The notes under the pieces were generated by a model. The model was given only the letters and a program-made list of their open reading frames with translations. It searched no databases and was not told the DNA's origin. A program made the translations under genes and the position numbers. From Lactococcus paracarnosus (lineage in GTDB: Bacteria; Bacillota; Bacilli; Lactobacillales; Streptococcaceae), in assembly GCF_006770285.1 (NCBI RefSeq), contig NZ_CP017195.1, forward strand, positions 62,001-126,000: 64,000 nt of DNA, in the 5' to 3' direction. Positions 17,108-25,366 of the stretch are shown here, piece by piece. Within the stretch, counting starts at the first letter, position 1. Each line of letters starts with the position of its first letter.

Positions 17108-18112
17108 TCAAACACCTAATATTTTTTTAAAAGTCATTCTTAAATAATCGTTATAATAAACTTTACTCATCATCTTCAATAAAAGATACAATGCTGTCTT
17201 ATTTAGATATAGCATTTTTCTTAATCCTAGATTGTTTACAAGTTCTTTATTTTGTATAAATAAAGCATTAAAAAGTTTTTTAGACATATCTGTTTTAATC
17301 CGAGTTGATTCCATCATGACGTATTCATTGTCATTTAAACAGATAGTGTGTACTATCTTAGTTGCTTCAGGATGTTCTTTTTTGATAAAGTCAAGTACAA
17401 TCTCTGTTTTCTTAAAAATACAAAAATTTCTTTCAGAAACTTTTGTATTGGTAATACTTTCTGGATTAAATCGATAGTAATACCCAATATAATCAAAAAA
17501 CGTCACGTTTTTAGCCAATGATAGAACTTGTAAGCTGATTGCTGCATCTTCATACATTGCTATATTTGGAAATCTTAATGTAGAAAATATATCACGACCG
17601 TAAAGCTTAGCACACGGTCCTGAAGAAGAAAAACCTGGAGAATACATTTGTTTCACGTTATCTGTAAAAGAGCCGCTCTGATAGACTATCTGCTTATCTC
17701 CGTTACCGAAATACTTCATATCTTTCGAAAATTTACACATGGCAACATCTGAAGGACTGCTAACGTTTTTGATAAGTAATTCAAATAGATCTCTACATAA
17801 AACATCATCAGCATCCACAAAAAATACAAAATCTCCAGTAAATTTATCTAAGCCTTTATTTCTAGCAAATCCAGGTCCAGAATTTTTAATTGAGTCGTAC
17901 ATGATTCTCGAATCATTTCTTGCATACATTTGTATAATACTTAACGAATCATCAGTTGATCCATCATCAATGAGTATAATTTCTAAATTTTCATACGTCT
18001 GCTCTACAATAGAATCTAAACAGTCTTTCAAATATGATTCTGAATTGTAAACAGGAACGATTACAGATATGATAGGTTCTTTTTTAAAATCATCTAAGTT
18101 TTTGACTTTCAC
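17108..18112 (-). CDS. Family 2 glycosyltransferase
   Basis: A GT-A fold transferase using a nucleotide-sugar. The N-terminal signature ISVIVPVYNSESYLKDCLDSIVEQTYENLEIILIDDGSTDDSL and the metal-binding VFFVDADDVL (DXD) near residue 100 are clear; the acceptor part is family-variable. The GTG start follows GAGGA. 334 aa, no membrane segment, so likely a cytoplasmic or membrane-associated enzyme making surface polysaccharide or glycolipid. It is alone, more AT-rich than its neighbours, and flanked by two similar 17-bp sequences, suggesting acquisition. Confidence 0.85.
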   Translation of the reverse strand: MKVKNLDDFKKEPIISVIVPVYNSESYLKDCLDSIVEQTYENLEIILIDDGSTDDSLSIIQMYARNDSRIMYDSIKNSGPGFARNKGLDKFTGDFVFFVDADDVLCRDLFELLIKNVSSPSDVAMCKFSKDMKYFGNGDKQIVYQSGSFTDNVKQMYSPGFSSSGPCAKLYGRDIFSTLRFPNIAMYEDAAISLQVLSLAKNVTFFDYIGYYYRFNPESITNTKVSERNFCIFKKTEIVLDFIKKEHPEATKIVHTICLNDNEYVMMESTRIKTDMSKKLFNALFIQNKELVNNLGLRKMLYLNKTALYLLLKMMSKVYYNDYLRMTFKKILGV

Positions 18113-18143
18113 TAAATTCCTCTGCTAAATCTAATAGTTGTAC

Positions 18144-18157
18144 TGAAAATATTTTCA
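18144..18157. promoter_or_regulatory. Palindrome upstream of the glycosyltransferase gene
   Basis: TGAAAATATTTTCA is a perfect 14-bp palindrome about 30 bp before the GTG start on the minus strand. It may be an operator. It shares half-site letters with CodY boxes but does not match the CodY consensus well. Confidence 0.3.
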
Positions 18158-18386
18158 ATAGGTCTATTTTAGTATAAATTTGAGTAAAAAGATAGCTGTT
18201 ATCTATAATCGTATCAATTTATTAGTATTGCTGTGACTTCTAACATTACTATTATATTTTGATAGTTAGTATCTGGTGTAAAGGTTATTGATCGGGCCAA
18301 TATATAAGCATTAGAGGGCCTATTAGGCCGCAAGTCTTTTTCTTATGCCTAAAAAGTGATAGAATAGGACTAATTATCATCATTTT

Positions 18387-18446
18387 AGGAAGGAATTGTC
18401 TCTTTGCACTAGGGTAGCCTAGCGCAAAGAGACAAACATAAATAAC
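18387..18446 (+). promoter_or_regulatory. rel leader: Shine-Dalgarno separated from the start by a long hairpin
   Basis: AGGAAGGA (18387-18394) is the only good ribosome site before rel. A 12-bp perfect stem (18396-18407 with 18424-18435) and an inner stem CTAGG/CCTAG with a GTAG loop follow, separated by one A-C mismatch. Eleven unpaired bases then lead to the ATG at 18447. If the hairpin folds, the ribosome site would be about 12 nt from the ATG; if open, 52 nt. No T-run follows, so it is not a terminator. Confidence 0.6.
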
Positions 18447-20657
18447 ATGGCAAGTGAACCAAATCTCACCGGAGCAGAGGTGGTCGCCCTAGCAGAATCT
18501 TATATGGGCGAGCGTGATATTATTCTCGTTAAAAAAGCACTGATATACGCGACAAATGCGCATAAAGAACAGTATCGCCAATCAGGTGAACCCTACATTA
18601 TCCATCCTATCCAAGTAGCCGGTATACTCGCTAATCTTAAGCTAGATGCGGTAACTGTAGCGTGTGGGTTTCTTCATGATGTCGTGGAAGACACAGAGAG
18701 TACACTAGATGATTTAGAGGAAGCCTTTGGTCTTGAAGTCCGTGTGATCACAGATGGCGTGACCAAACTTGGTAAGGTTGAGTATAAATCTCACGAAGAA
18801 CAACTAGCCGAAAATCACAGAAAAATGTTGATGGCCATGTCTAAAGATATGCGCGTGATTCTAGTCAAGTTAGCCGATCGTCTGCACAATATGAGAACCT
18901 TGAAGCACTTGCGGCCTGACAAGCAAAAACGTATTTCTAGTGAAACGATGGCCATCTATTCACCGCTCGCCCATCGTCTCGGGATTTCGCGTATCAAGTG
19001 GGAACTAGAAGATCTGTCATTTCGCTATCTAGATGAGATAGAATTTTATCGTATCCGAGGCTTGATGAAGGAAAAGCGTGCTGACCGCGAGAAATTAGTC
19101 GAAGAAGTCACGACAAAATTAAGAGATTATACTGAAAAAGTGGGCGTGATCGGTGAGATTTATGGTCGTCCCAAACATATTTATAGTATCTATCGAAAAA
19201 TGCATGATAAAAAGAAGCGGTTTGATGAGCTTTATGATTTGATTGCAGTGCGTTGTATTTTAGATACAACCAGTGATGTCTATACGACATTAGGCTACAT
19301 CCATGATCTTTGGAAGCCGATGCCAGGTCGATTTAAGGATTATATCGCAAATCCTAAGGAAAATGGCTATCAATCAGTTCATACGACGGTTTATGGCCCT
19401 AAAGGGCCAATGGAATTTCAAATTCGGACTCGGGAAATGCATGAAATCGCTGAGTATGGTGTGGCGGCACATTGGGCCTACAAGTCTGGTCGTCAAGAAA
19501 AAGTATCAGCAAATGAGATCACCCAGAATCTGAACTGGATTCATGAATTAGTAGAACTGCAAGATGAGTCAAATGATGCCCAAGACTTTGTTAAGGCTGT
19601 ACAAGAGGATATTTTATCTGAAAAGATTTATGTCTTTACGCCAGATGGTGCTGTACAAGAACTCCCATCAGGATCTGGTCCTATTGACTTTGCCTATGCT
19701 ATCCACACGCAAGTTGGGGATAAGGCAGTCGGTGCCAAAGTTAATGGTCGGATGACACCGCTCACACATGTCTTGAAAACAGGTGATGTGGTCGAAATCG
19801 TCACCAACAAAACATCATTTGGTCCGAGTCGTGACTGGATCAAACTCGTTAAAACCAATAAAGCACGTAATAAAATCAAGCAATTTTTCAAGAATCAGGA
19901 CAAAGAACTATCCATTAATAAGGGCCGTGAACTGTTACAAGACTATCTGCTGGATAATGGCTTTGTACCGAATCAATATTTGGATAAGAAACACTTGGAA
20001 CCAGTTTGCGATCGGCTGAATTTTAGAGATGCGGATGCTTTATATGCGTCTATCGGATTTGGCGAGACGGGTGTTGTGACCGTTTTTAACAAGCTGACTG
20101 AAGATGAACGTCGTGAAATTGAGCGTGAAAAAGCGCGCAAAGAAGCTGAAGAGCTGATGAGTGGCGAGGTTAAAACAACCGGCGAGGTGATGAAGATTCG
20201 CCATGATGGCGGTGTTAATGTTGCTGGTATCGATAGCTTGCTCGTTCGCATGAGTAAGTGCTGTAATCCTGTTCCAGGAGACGATATCGTAGGTTATATC
20301 ACCAAAGGTCGTGGTGTGTCAATCCACAGGAGTGACTGCCAAAATGTCAAAAGTCAAGAAGACTATGAAAATCGATTAATTGCTGTTGAATGGGAAGAAC
20401 AAAGAGGCAGTAAAGATTATATCGCCAATATCGATATTTTTGGCTTCAACCGGACTGGTATTGCCAATGATGTCATGCAAGTCTTATCAAATACGACCAA
20501 AAAGTTGATTTCTATTAACGCACAGCCAACTAAAGACCTTAAAATGGCAAATATCCATGTCAAACTGATGATAAAAAATCTATCAGAATTGACAACTGTG
20601 GTGGATAAAATCAAGATGGTGCCAGATGTTTATAGTGTTAAACGGACAAATGGTTAG
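18447..20657 (+). CDS. rel: Bifunctional (p)ppGpp synthetase/hydrolase Rel
   Basis: Rel makes and degrades the alarmone (p)ppGpp. An HD hydrolase domain (HD at residues 77-78 in FLHDVVEDT), a synthetase domain with GRFKDYIANPKENGYQSVHTTV near residue 295, a TGS domain (IYVFTPDGAVQELPSGSGPIDFAYAIHTQVG), a Cys-containing segment (RMSKCCNPVPGDDIVGY) and a C-terminal ACT domain are in order. 736 aa is typical of long Rel. The RFKD motif fits a bifunctional enzyme. It sits upstream of dtd, the usual streptococcal order. Translation may be set by the leader hairpin. Confidence 0.95.
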   Translation: MASEPNLTGAEVVALAESYMGERDIILVKKALIYATNAHKEQYRQSGEPYIIHPIQVAGILANLKLDAVTVACGFLHDVVEDTESTLDDLEEAFGLEVRVITDGVTKLGKVEYKSHEEQLAENHRKMLMAMSKDMRVILVKLADRLHNMRTLKHLRPDKQKRISSETMAIYSPLAHRLGISRIKWELEDLSFRYLDEIEFYRIRGLMKEKRADREKLVEEVTTKLRDYTEKVGVIGEIYGRPKHIYSIYRKMHDKKKRFDELYDLIAVRCILDTTSDVYTTLGYIHDLWKPMPGRFKDYIANPKENGYQSVHTTVYGPKGPMEFQIRTREMHEIAEYGVAAHWAYKSGRQEKVSANEITQNLNWIHELVELQDESNDAQDFVKAVQEDILSEKIYVFTPDGAVQELPSGSGPIDFAYAIHTQVGDKAVGAKVNGRMTPLTHVLKTGDVVEIVTNKTSFGPSRDWIKLVKTNKARNKIKQFFKNQDKELSINKGRELLQDYLLDNGFVPNQYLDKKHLEPVCDRLNFRDADALYASIGFGETGVVTVFNKLTEDERREIEREKARKEAEELMSGEVKTTGEVMKIRHDGGVNVAGIDSLLVRMSKCCNPVPGDDIVGYITKGRGVSIHRSDCQNVKSQEDYENRLIAVEWEEQRGSKDYIANIDIFGFNRTGIANDVMQVLSNTTKKLISINAQPTKDLKMANIHVKLMIKNLSELTTVVDKIKMVPDVYSVKRTNG

Positions 20658-20720
20658 GTTCAAGTGATATTAATCAGTTTACAATCAGCTTAATGTTTCT
20701 AAAATGGTGATATATAATAT

Positions 20721-21188
20721 ATGAGACTTGTTATTCAACGTGTTAAATCTGCTAGCTGTATGATAGATGAGGCTATTTTTTCGGAGATCAAGCAAGGCTT
20801 GCTAGTTTTTGTTGGGATAGAGGATGCTGATACAGCGCAAGATATTATCTATGCTGTTAGAAAAATCGTGAACCTGCGCATCTTTTCAGATGCTGATGGC
20901 AAGATGAATCTATCAGTTAAAGCAATTGCTGATGGTAGCATTTTATCTATCTCCCAGTTTACTTTATTTGCAGCAACCAAAAAAGGAAATCGGCCCAGTT
21001 TTACCAAGGCTGGTAACCCAATCCATGCCAATATGCTATATGATCAATTTAACCAAGCATTAGCTGCTGAAATTAAAACGGTAACAGGGGTGTTTGGGGC
21101 GGATATGCAAATTGCTCTCCAAAATGATGGTCCTGTCACGCTGCTATTAGATACAAGCGAGGTACGTCAGAGTGACTCTGACAAGTAA
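20721..21188 (+). CDS. dtd: D-aminoacyl-tRNA deacylase Dtd
   Basis: Dtd removes D-amino acids (and glycine from tRNA-Ala) from mischarged t[33 protein letters not shown] (catalytic SQFTL motif) and the C-terminal [10 protein letters not shown] (Gly-cisPro type motif) identify it. 155 aa, full length. GGTGA about 11 bases upstream is the probable ribosome site. A TATAAT immediately before the ATG is probably chance, since the gene lies 63 bp behind rel. Confidence 0.93.
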   Translation: MRLVIQRVKSASCMIDEAIFSEIKQGLLVFVGIEDADTAQDIIYAVRKIVNLRIFSDADGKMNLSVKAIADGSILSISQFTLFAATKKGNRPSFTKAGNPIHANMLYDQFNQALAAEIKTVTGVFGADMQIALQNDGPVTLLLDTSEVRQSDSDK

Positions 21189-21288
21189 GTGTGCGAGGCA
21201 TATTAGATCTGCATAAGCTAGCCCGTCGTGCTTGAAATGCTGCTGTTTTTTTCTTATTTTCATGCGCTTGTTACTTTAAATAAAATCG

Positions 21289-21344
21289 TTGACAATTTTC
21301 AGATTATTTTGTATACTATTTAAGAACTGAATTTTCAGAATATT
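21289..21344 (+). promoter_or_regulatory. livJ1 promoter with two CodY boxes
   Basis: TTGACA (21289-21294) and TATACT (21312-21317) are 17 bp apart. A CodY-like box AATTTTCAGATTATT (21294-21308, 13/15 to the AATTTTCWGAAAATT consensus) overlaps the -35 and spacer. A second, AATTTTCAGAATATT (21330-21344, 14/15), lies just after the expected start. CodY bound to branched-chain amino acids would repress here. Confidence 0.85.
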
Positions 21345-21376
21345 ATGTAGGCTTAGAGATAGCAGGAGAAAAAGTT

Positions 21377-22561
21377 ATGAAATTTAAAGCATTAGGACTA
21401 ATAGCCGCCGCCGGTTTAGCAGTATTTTCGTTAGCAGCATGTAGCACAGCACCTGGTGGTAAAGCGTCAGAATCAAAAGGGACACCGATTGGTGATACTT
21501 TTAAATTAGGTTACGACTTGGAACTTTCAGGTGGCGTAGCAGCTTATGGTAATGCGGGAAAAAAAGGTGCCGATCTTGCGGTTGATGAAATCAATAAAGC
21601 TGGTGGGATTAATGATAAACAAATAAAAGTTGTCTCAAAAGATAACAAGTCTGACAATGTTGAAGCGAATACAGTTGCTTCAAATTTGATCAACAATGAT
21701 AAGGTGAACGCGATTATTGGTTCAATGACATCAGGTGCTGTTAAATCGATGACACCAAACGTCACTAAAGGTGCGGTACCATTGGTAACGCCTGGAGGGA
21801 CTGATGACACGCTAACTATTACTAATGGCAAAGTCAATCAATATGTTTTCCGTTCAACTTTCCAAGATAGCTATCAGGGTAAAGTGCTTGCTAACTATAC
21901 AGCAGATAAATTAAATGCTAAAAAAGTTGTCTTGTACTATGATAATTCATCTGACTATGCTAAAGGTATTGCCAAGTCATTTGAAAAGACATACAAAGGT
22001 AAGATTGTCGATAAAGTGACTTTCCAGTCTGGTGATAAAGACTTCCAGGCAACTTTATCTAAGATTAAATCGGAGGACTTTGATGCAATCGTCATGCCTG
22101 GCTATTATAGTGAAGCTGGCTTGATTACAAAACAAGCACGTGAGCTTGGTCTACAACAGCCAATTCTTGGCGGAGATGGCTTTGCCGATCCAACCTTTAT
22201 CGCACTTGCTGGTGATGCTGCAGCAACGAATGTTTATTATGTCTCAGGTTACTCAGGGAAAACACCTGCAAATGAGGTAACGAAGCGCTTTATTGCTAGT
22301 TATAAAGTAAAATATCAAACTGAACCGTCTATGTTTGATGCCCTGTCTTATGATGCTGTTTACATGGTAAAACAAGCAGCAGAAGATACAAAAGCAAAAT
22401 CGTCTGTAGATGTTAAAGATGGCCTTGCTAAACTTAAAGGATTTAAAGGTGCGACTGGAGATATCTCAGTCGATAAAGACCATAACCCTGTCAAAGATGC
22501 GGTTGTTGTCAAACTTGAAAATGGTAAAGAAGCGTCAGAAACGATTGTTAAACCTGACTAA
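21377..22561 (+). CDS. livJ: Branched-chain amino acid-binding lipoprotein, copy 1
   Basis: A lipoprotein signal ends at LAAC (Cys22). The mature part is a family 6 periplasmic-binding protein (FKLGYDLELSGGVAAYGNAGKKGADLAVDEINKAGGI..., NAIIGSMTSGAVKSMTPNV). It should deliver Leu/Ile/Val or related amino acids to LivHMGF. 394 aa. It is the first of three tandem paralogues, and its promoter carries CodY boxes. The ribosome site is AGGAGAAAAAG. Confidence 0.9.
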   Translation: MKFKALGLIAAAGLAVFSLAACSTAPGGKASESKGTPIGDTFKLGYDLELSGGVAAYGNAGKKGADLAVDEINKAGGINDKQIKVVSKDNKSDNVEANTVASNLINNDKVNAIIGSMTSGAVKSMTPNVTKGAVPLVTPGGTDDTLTITNGKVNQYVFRSTFQDSYQGKVLANYTADKLNAKKVVLYYDNSSDYAKGIAKSFEKTYKGKIVDKVTFQSGDKDFQATLSKIKSEDFDAIVMPGYYSEAGLITKQARELGLQQPILGGDGFADPTFIALAGDAAATNVYYVSGYSGKTPANEVTKRFIASYKVKYQTEPSMFDALSYDAVYMVKQAAEDTKAKSSVDVKDGLAKLKGFKGATGDISVDKDHNPVKDAVVVKLENGKEASETIVKPD

Positions 22562-22585
22562 CCCAACACATATGCTGGGGCGATG

Positions 22586-22616
22586 TCACAAAGCTATATA
22601 GGCTTTGTGATTTTTG
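22586..22616 (+). terminator. Hairpin between livJ copies 1 and 2
   Basis: TCACAAAGC pairs with GCTTTGTGA around TATATAG and is followed by ATTTTTG. With copy 2 starting 20 bp later and no clear promoter between, it probably works as a partial terminator or stabiliser. Confidence 0.65.
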
Positions 22617-22634
22617 TCCGTATTAGGAGAATAA

Positions 22635-23807
22635 ATGAAGAAGATAGCGATATTAGGCCTTTCAGTACTTGGTCTTGTGCTTTTGGTAGCATGCGGTAGT
22701 GCACCAGGTGCTAGTCAAAGTGGCTCAGATAAGGGGAATACCATTGGCAAAACAGTTAAGATAGGTGTGAATATGGAATTATCTGGCGCATATGCTGCAC
22801 CGGGTAATGCTGAAAAAAACGCCATTCAACTCGCTACTGATGAGATCAATGCCAAAGGTGGTATTGGTGGCAAGCAAATCGAGTTAGTTGTTAAAGATAA
22901 TAAAACTGACAATGGTGAGGTTGCTACGGTCGTATCAAACTTGACTAACAACGATAAAGTAGCAGCCATCATCGGACCGATGTCTTCTGGAGGTACACTT
23001 GCGGCGACACCAAATGTGACTAAGGCACAAGTGCCTTTGATTACCCCAACTGGTACAAATGATAGCCTAACCTATAAAAATGATAAGGTGCAACCTTATA
23101 TTTTTCGGACGATTTTCCCTGATGCCTTTCAAGGAAAAGTGATCGCTAATTACACCGAAAAGTCGCTAAATGCTAAAAAAGTGCTGGTTTATTATGATAA
23201 TTCATCAGACTATGCCCGTGGGATTCTTAAAACGTTTAAGGCCAACTATAAAGGGACGATTGTTGATACCCTAAGCTATCAAGCTGGAGACAAGGATTTC
23301 CAAGCTGCCTTAACTAAGGTTAAAAATAAATCGTTTGATGCGATTGCCTTAATCGGTTATTATGCTGAGGGTGGGTTAATTACAAAGCAAGCGCGTGAAA
23401 TGGGGATTACCCAACCGATTGTTGGTGGTGATGGTATTTCTGATCCAACCTATACAGCATTAGCGGGTAATGCTGCAACAAACGTTCACTATGTGGCAGG
23501 TTTCTCGACTAAAGCACCATTTAATGAGACAACGAAAAAATTTATTGATGCTTATCAAAAGGCTTACAATGAAGAACCATCAGCCTTTGCAGCCTGTGCC
23601 TATGATGCTGTTTATATGATTAAGCAAGCAGCTGAATCAGGTAAGGTTGAAAACTCTGTTGCCTTAGCCAATGCCTTAGGTAAGGTTAAAGGGTTAGTCG
23701 GTGCGACAGGGACAATCGATATCGATAAGCACCATAATCCAGTCAAGTCAGCTGTGATGGTTAAACTTGAAGATGGTAAAGAAGTTGCTGCAGAAATCGT
23801 CAAATAG
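22635..23807 (+). CDS. livJ: Branched-chain amino acid-binding lipoprotein, copy 2
   Basis: The lipobox is LVAC (Cys20). VKIGVNMELSGAYAAPGNAEKNAIQLATDEINAKGGI and later segments closely follow copy 1 in order and spacing, so the copies arose by tandem duplication. 390 aa; ribosome site AGGAGA. Differences around the ligand-contact region (SSGGTLAATPN here, TSGAVKSMTPN in copy 1) hint at different specificity (inference). It is probably co-transcribed with copy 1. Confidence 0.9.
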   Translation: MKKIAILGLSVLGLVLLVACGSAPGASQSGSDKGNTIGKTVKIGVNMELSGAYAAPGNAEKNAIQLATDEINAKGGIGGKQIELVVKDNKTDNGEVATVVSNLTNNDKVAAIIGPMSSGGTLAATPNVTKAQVPLITPTGTNDSLTYKNDKVQPYIFRTIFPDAFQGKVIANYTEKSLNAKKVLVYYDNSSDYARGILKTFKANYKGTIVDTLSYQAGDKDFQAALTKVKNKSFDAIALIGYYAEGGLITKQAREMGITQPIVGGDGISDPTYTALAGNAATNVHYVAGFSTKAPFNETTKKFIDAYQKAYNEEPSAFAACAYDAVYMIKQAAESGKVENSVALANALGKVKGLVGATGTIDIDKHHNPVKSAVMVKLEDGKEVAAEIVK

Positions 23808-23846
23808 TCGTGCTGTATCTTTACGGTTAGTGCTTAATAGTTTTTT

Positions 23847-23876
23847 AAAAACAGTTATGGGAAACTGTTTTTTTTT
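23847..23876 (+). terminator. Terminator after livJ copy 2
   Basis: AAAACAGTT pairs with AACTGTTTT around ATGGGA-like loop bases, followed by a long T-run. Confidence 0.8.
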
Positions 23877-23955
23877 GAGATATTTAGGATTATGAGTTAC
23901 TAATGCATAATTGAATATAACCGAACGTTTGCCTTTAAAGTAATCTGTTTAGCAC

Positions 23956-24000
23956 TTTTTTCAGAGAATTGCTTGACAACTTTCAGAAAATTGATACAAT
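23956..24000 (+). promoter_or_regulatory. livJ3 promoter with CodY boxes
   Basis: TTGACA (23973-23978) and TACAAT (23995-24000) are 16 bp apart. AACTTTCAGAAAATT (23978-23992) matches the CodY consensus at 14 of 15 positions and lies inside the promoter. A weaker box TTTTTTCAGAGAATT (23956-23970, 12/15) sits directly upstream. The transcript leader is about 110 nt. Confidence 0.8.
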
Positions 24001-24114
24001 GATAATTAAAAATTGATACAGATATATTAAATAGCGGTTTAAACTGCCTTGAGATCAAGCGAGTAATAATATGCTAACTTTTTATCTGACTACTCATCTT
24101 ATTAGGAGAATACC

Positions 24115-25296
24115 ATGAAAAGAATGTCTAAAGTTTTGGTGGGTGTTTTGACTGCAGCGGCAGTCGTGACGCTAGCCTCTTGTGCACCTCCAGGAGCTGC
24201 AAGGAGTGCGAATGGCAATGCTATTGGCAAAACATTTAAAATCGGGTATGATATTGAAATGACAGGTGCTTTAGCCGCTTATGGTAAAGGGAGTGAACGT
24301 GGTGCGGATATGGCAGTCGCAGAACTGAATGCTTCTGGCGGCATAAATGGCAAAAAAATTGAAGTCAGCAAGAAGGACAACAAATCTGACAATGCTGAAT
24401 CAGCAACAGTTGCCGCAAATTTGATGTCAAATGATAAGGTCAATGCTGTTATTGGGACTAATGCCTCTTCCCAAACAAAGGCGATGATCCCTAATGCGAC
24501 GAAATTTGCAGTGCCCATTGTTGCCCCAACATCAACTAATGATGAGTTGACACACAAGGGAAATCAAGTTGAAAAATATGTGTTTCGTGCTATTTTCCCG
24601 GATTCATTCCAAGGAAAAGTGATCTCAGATTTTGTGTCAAATAATTTAAAGGATGAAGCTGTTGCGGTCTACTATGATAATTCATCTGACTATGCAAAAG
24701 GTCTCTTCCAAAACTTTAAAGATAAATATAAGGGTAAAATTGTCGAAGTCGCAACTTATCAAGCTGGTGAAAAAGACTTTCAAGCGCAACTATCTAAATT
24801 AGCAAATGAAAAATTTGGGACACTTATTGTATTAGGCTACTACCAAGAGGCTGGTATCCTTGTCAAACAAGCACGCGATTTAGGGATGTCAATGCCAATT
24901 GTTGGGGGCGATGTGCTAGCAGATCCTACTTTTGCAGCATTAGCAGGAGAGAAAGCTGCTAGCAACGTTTACTTTGTATCCGGTTTTTCAAGTCTAAAAC
25001 CGGCGAACAATAAGACAGAAGCTTTTATCAAAAAATATAAGGCAAAATATGGCACAGTACCCTCTACCTATGAAGCCTGTGCTTACGATGCGGTCATGAT
25101 GGTTAAAGAAGCTGCAACTGCTGAACATGCAAAAACATCAGTTGATGTTGCTAAAGGCCTTGCCAAATTACATGATTTTAAAGGTGTAACGGGTACGATT
25201 ACAATTAACAAGTTTCATGATCCAGTTAAATCTGCCTATCTTGTCAAGCTTGAAAATGGCAAAGAAGTATCAGCTGAAGTGGTCAATCCACAATAG
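24115..25296 (+). CDS. livJ: Branched-chain amino acid-binding lipoprotein, copy 3
   Basis: The lipobox is LASC (Cys23). FKIGYDIEMTGALAAYGKGSERGADMAVAELNASGGI marks the same binding-protein family. 393 aa. Unlike copy 2 it has its own CodY-controlled promoter. Ligand-site neighbours differ again (TNASSQTKAMIPN), so the three copies may cover different amino acids. The ribosome site is AGGAGAAT. Confidence 0.9.
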   Translation: MKRMSKVLVGVLTAAAVVTLASCAPPGAARSANGNAIGKTFKIGYDIEMTGALAAYGKGSERGADMAVAELNASGGINGKKIEVSKKDNKSDNAESATVAANLMSNDKVNAVIGTNASSQTKAMIPNATKFAVPIVAPTSTNDELTHKGNQVEKYVFRAIFPDSFQGKVISDFVSNNLKDEAVAVYYDNSSDYAKGLFQNFKDKYKGKIVEVATYQAGEKDFQAQLSKLANEKFGTLIVLGYYQEAGILVKQARDLGMSMPIVGGDVLADPTFAALAGEKAASNVYFVSGFSSLKPANNKTEAFIKKYKAKYGTVPSTYEACAYDAVMMVKEAATAEHAKTSVDVAKGLAKLHDFKGVTGTITINKFHDPVKSAYLVKLENGKEVSAEVVNPQ

Positions 25297-25326
25297 TTTC
25301 GTCATAGTTAATCAGTTTTAATTCAT

Positions 25327-25358
25327 AAAAAAAAGGTGTCCTAAGACAGCTTTTTTTT
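25327..25358. terminator. Bidirectional terminator between livJ3 and the LysM hydrolase gene
   Basis: AGGTGTC and GACAGCTT pair with one mismatch around CTAA, with an A-run before and a T-run after. The two genes converge here. Confidence 0.7.
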
Positions 25359-25366
25359 ATGATGTA

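Noticed and set aside
20713..20723. TATAAT immediately before dtd as another leaderless promoter
   Set aside because: The hexamer ends only two bases before the ATG, so transcription would start inside the gene; co-transcription with rel and the GGTGA site explain expression better.
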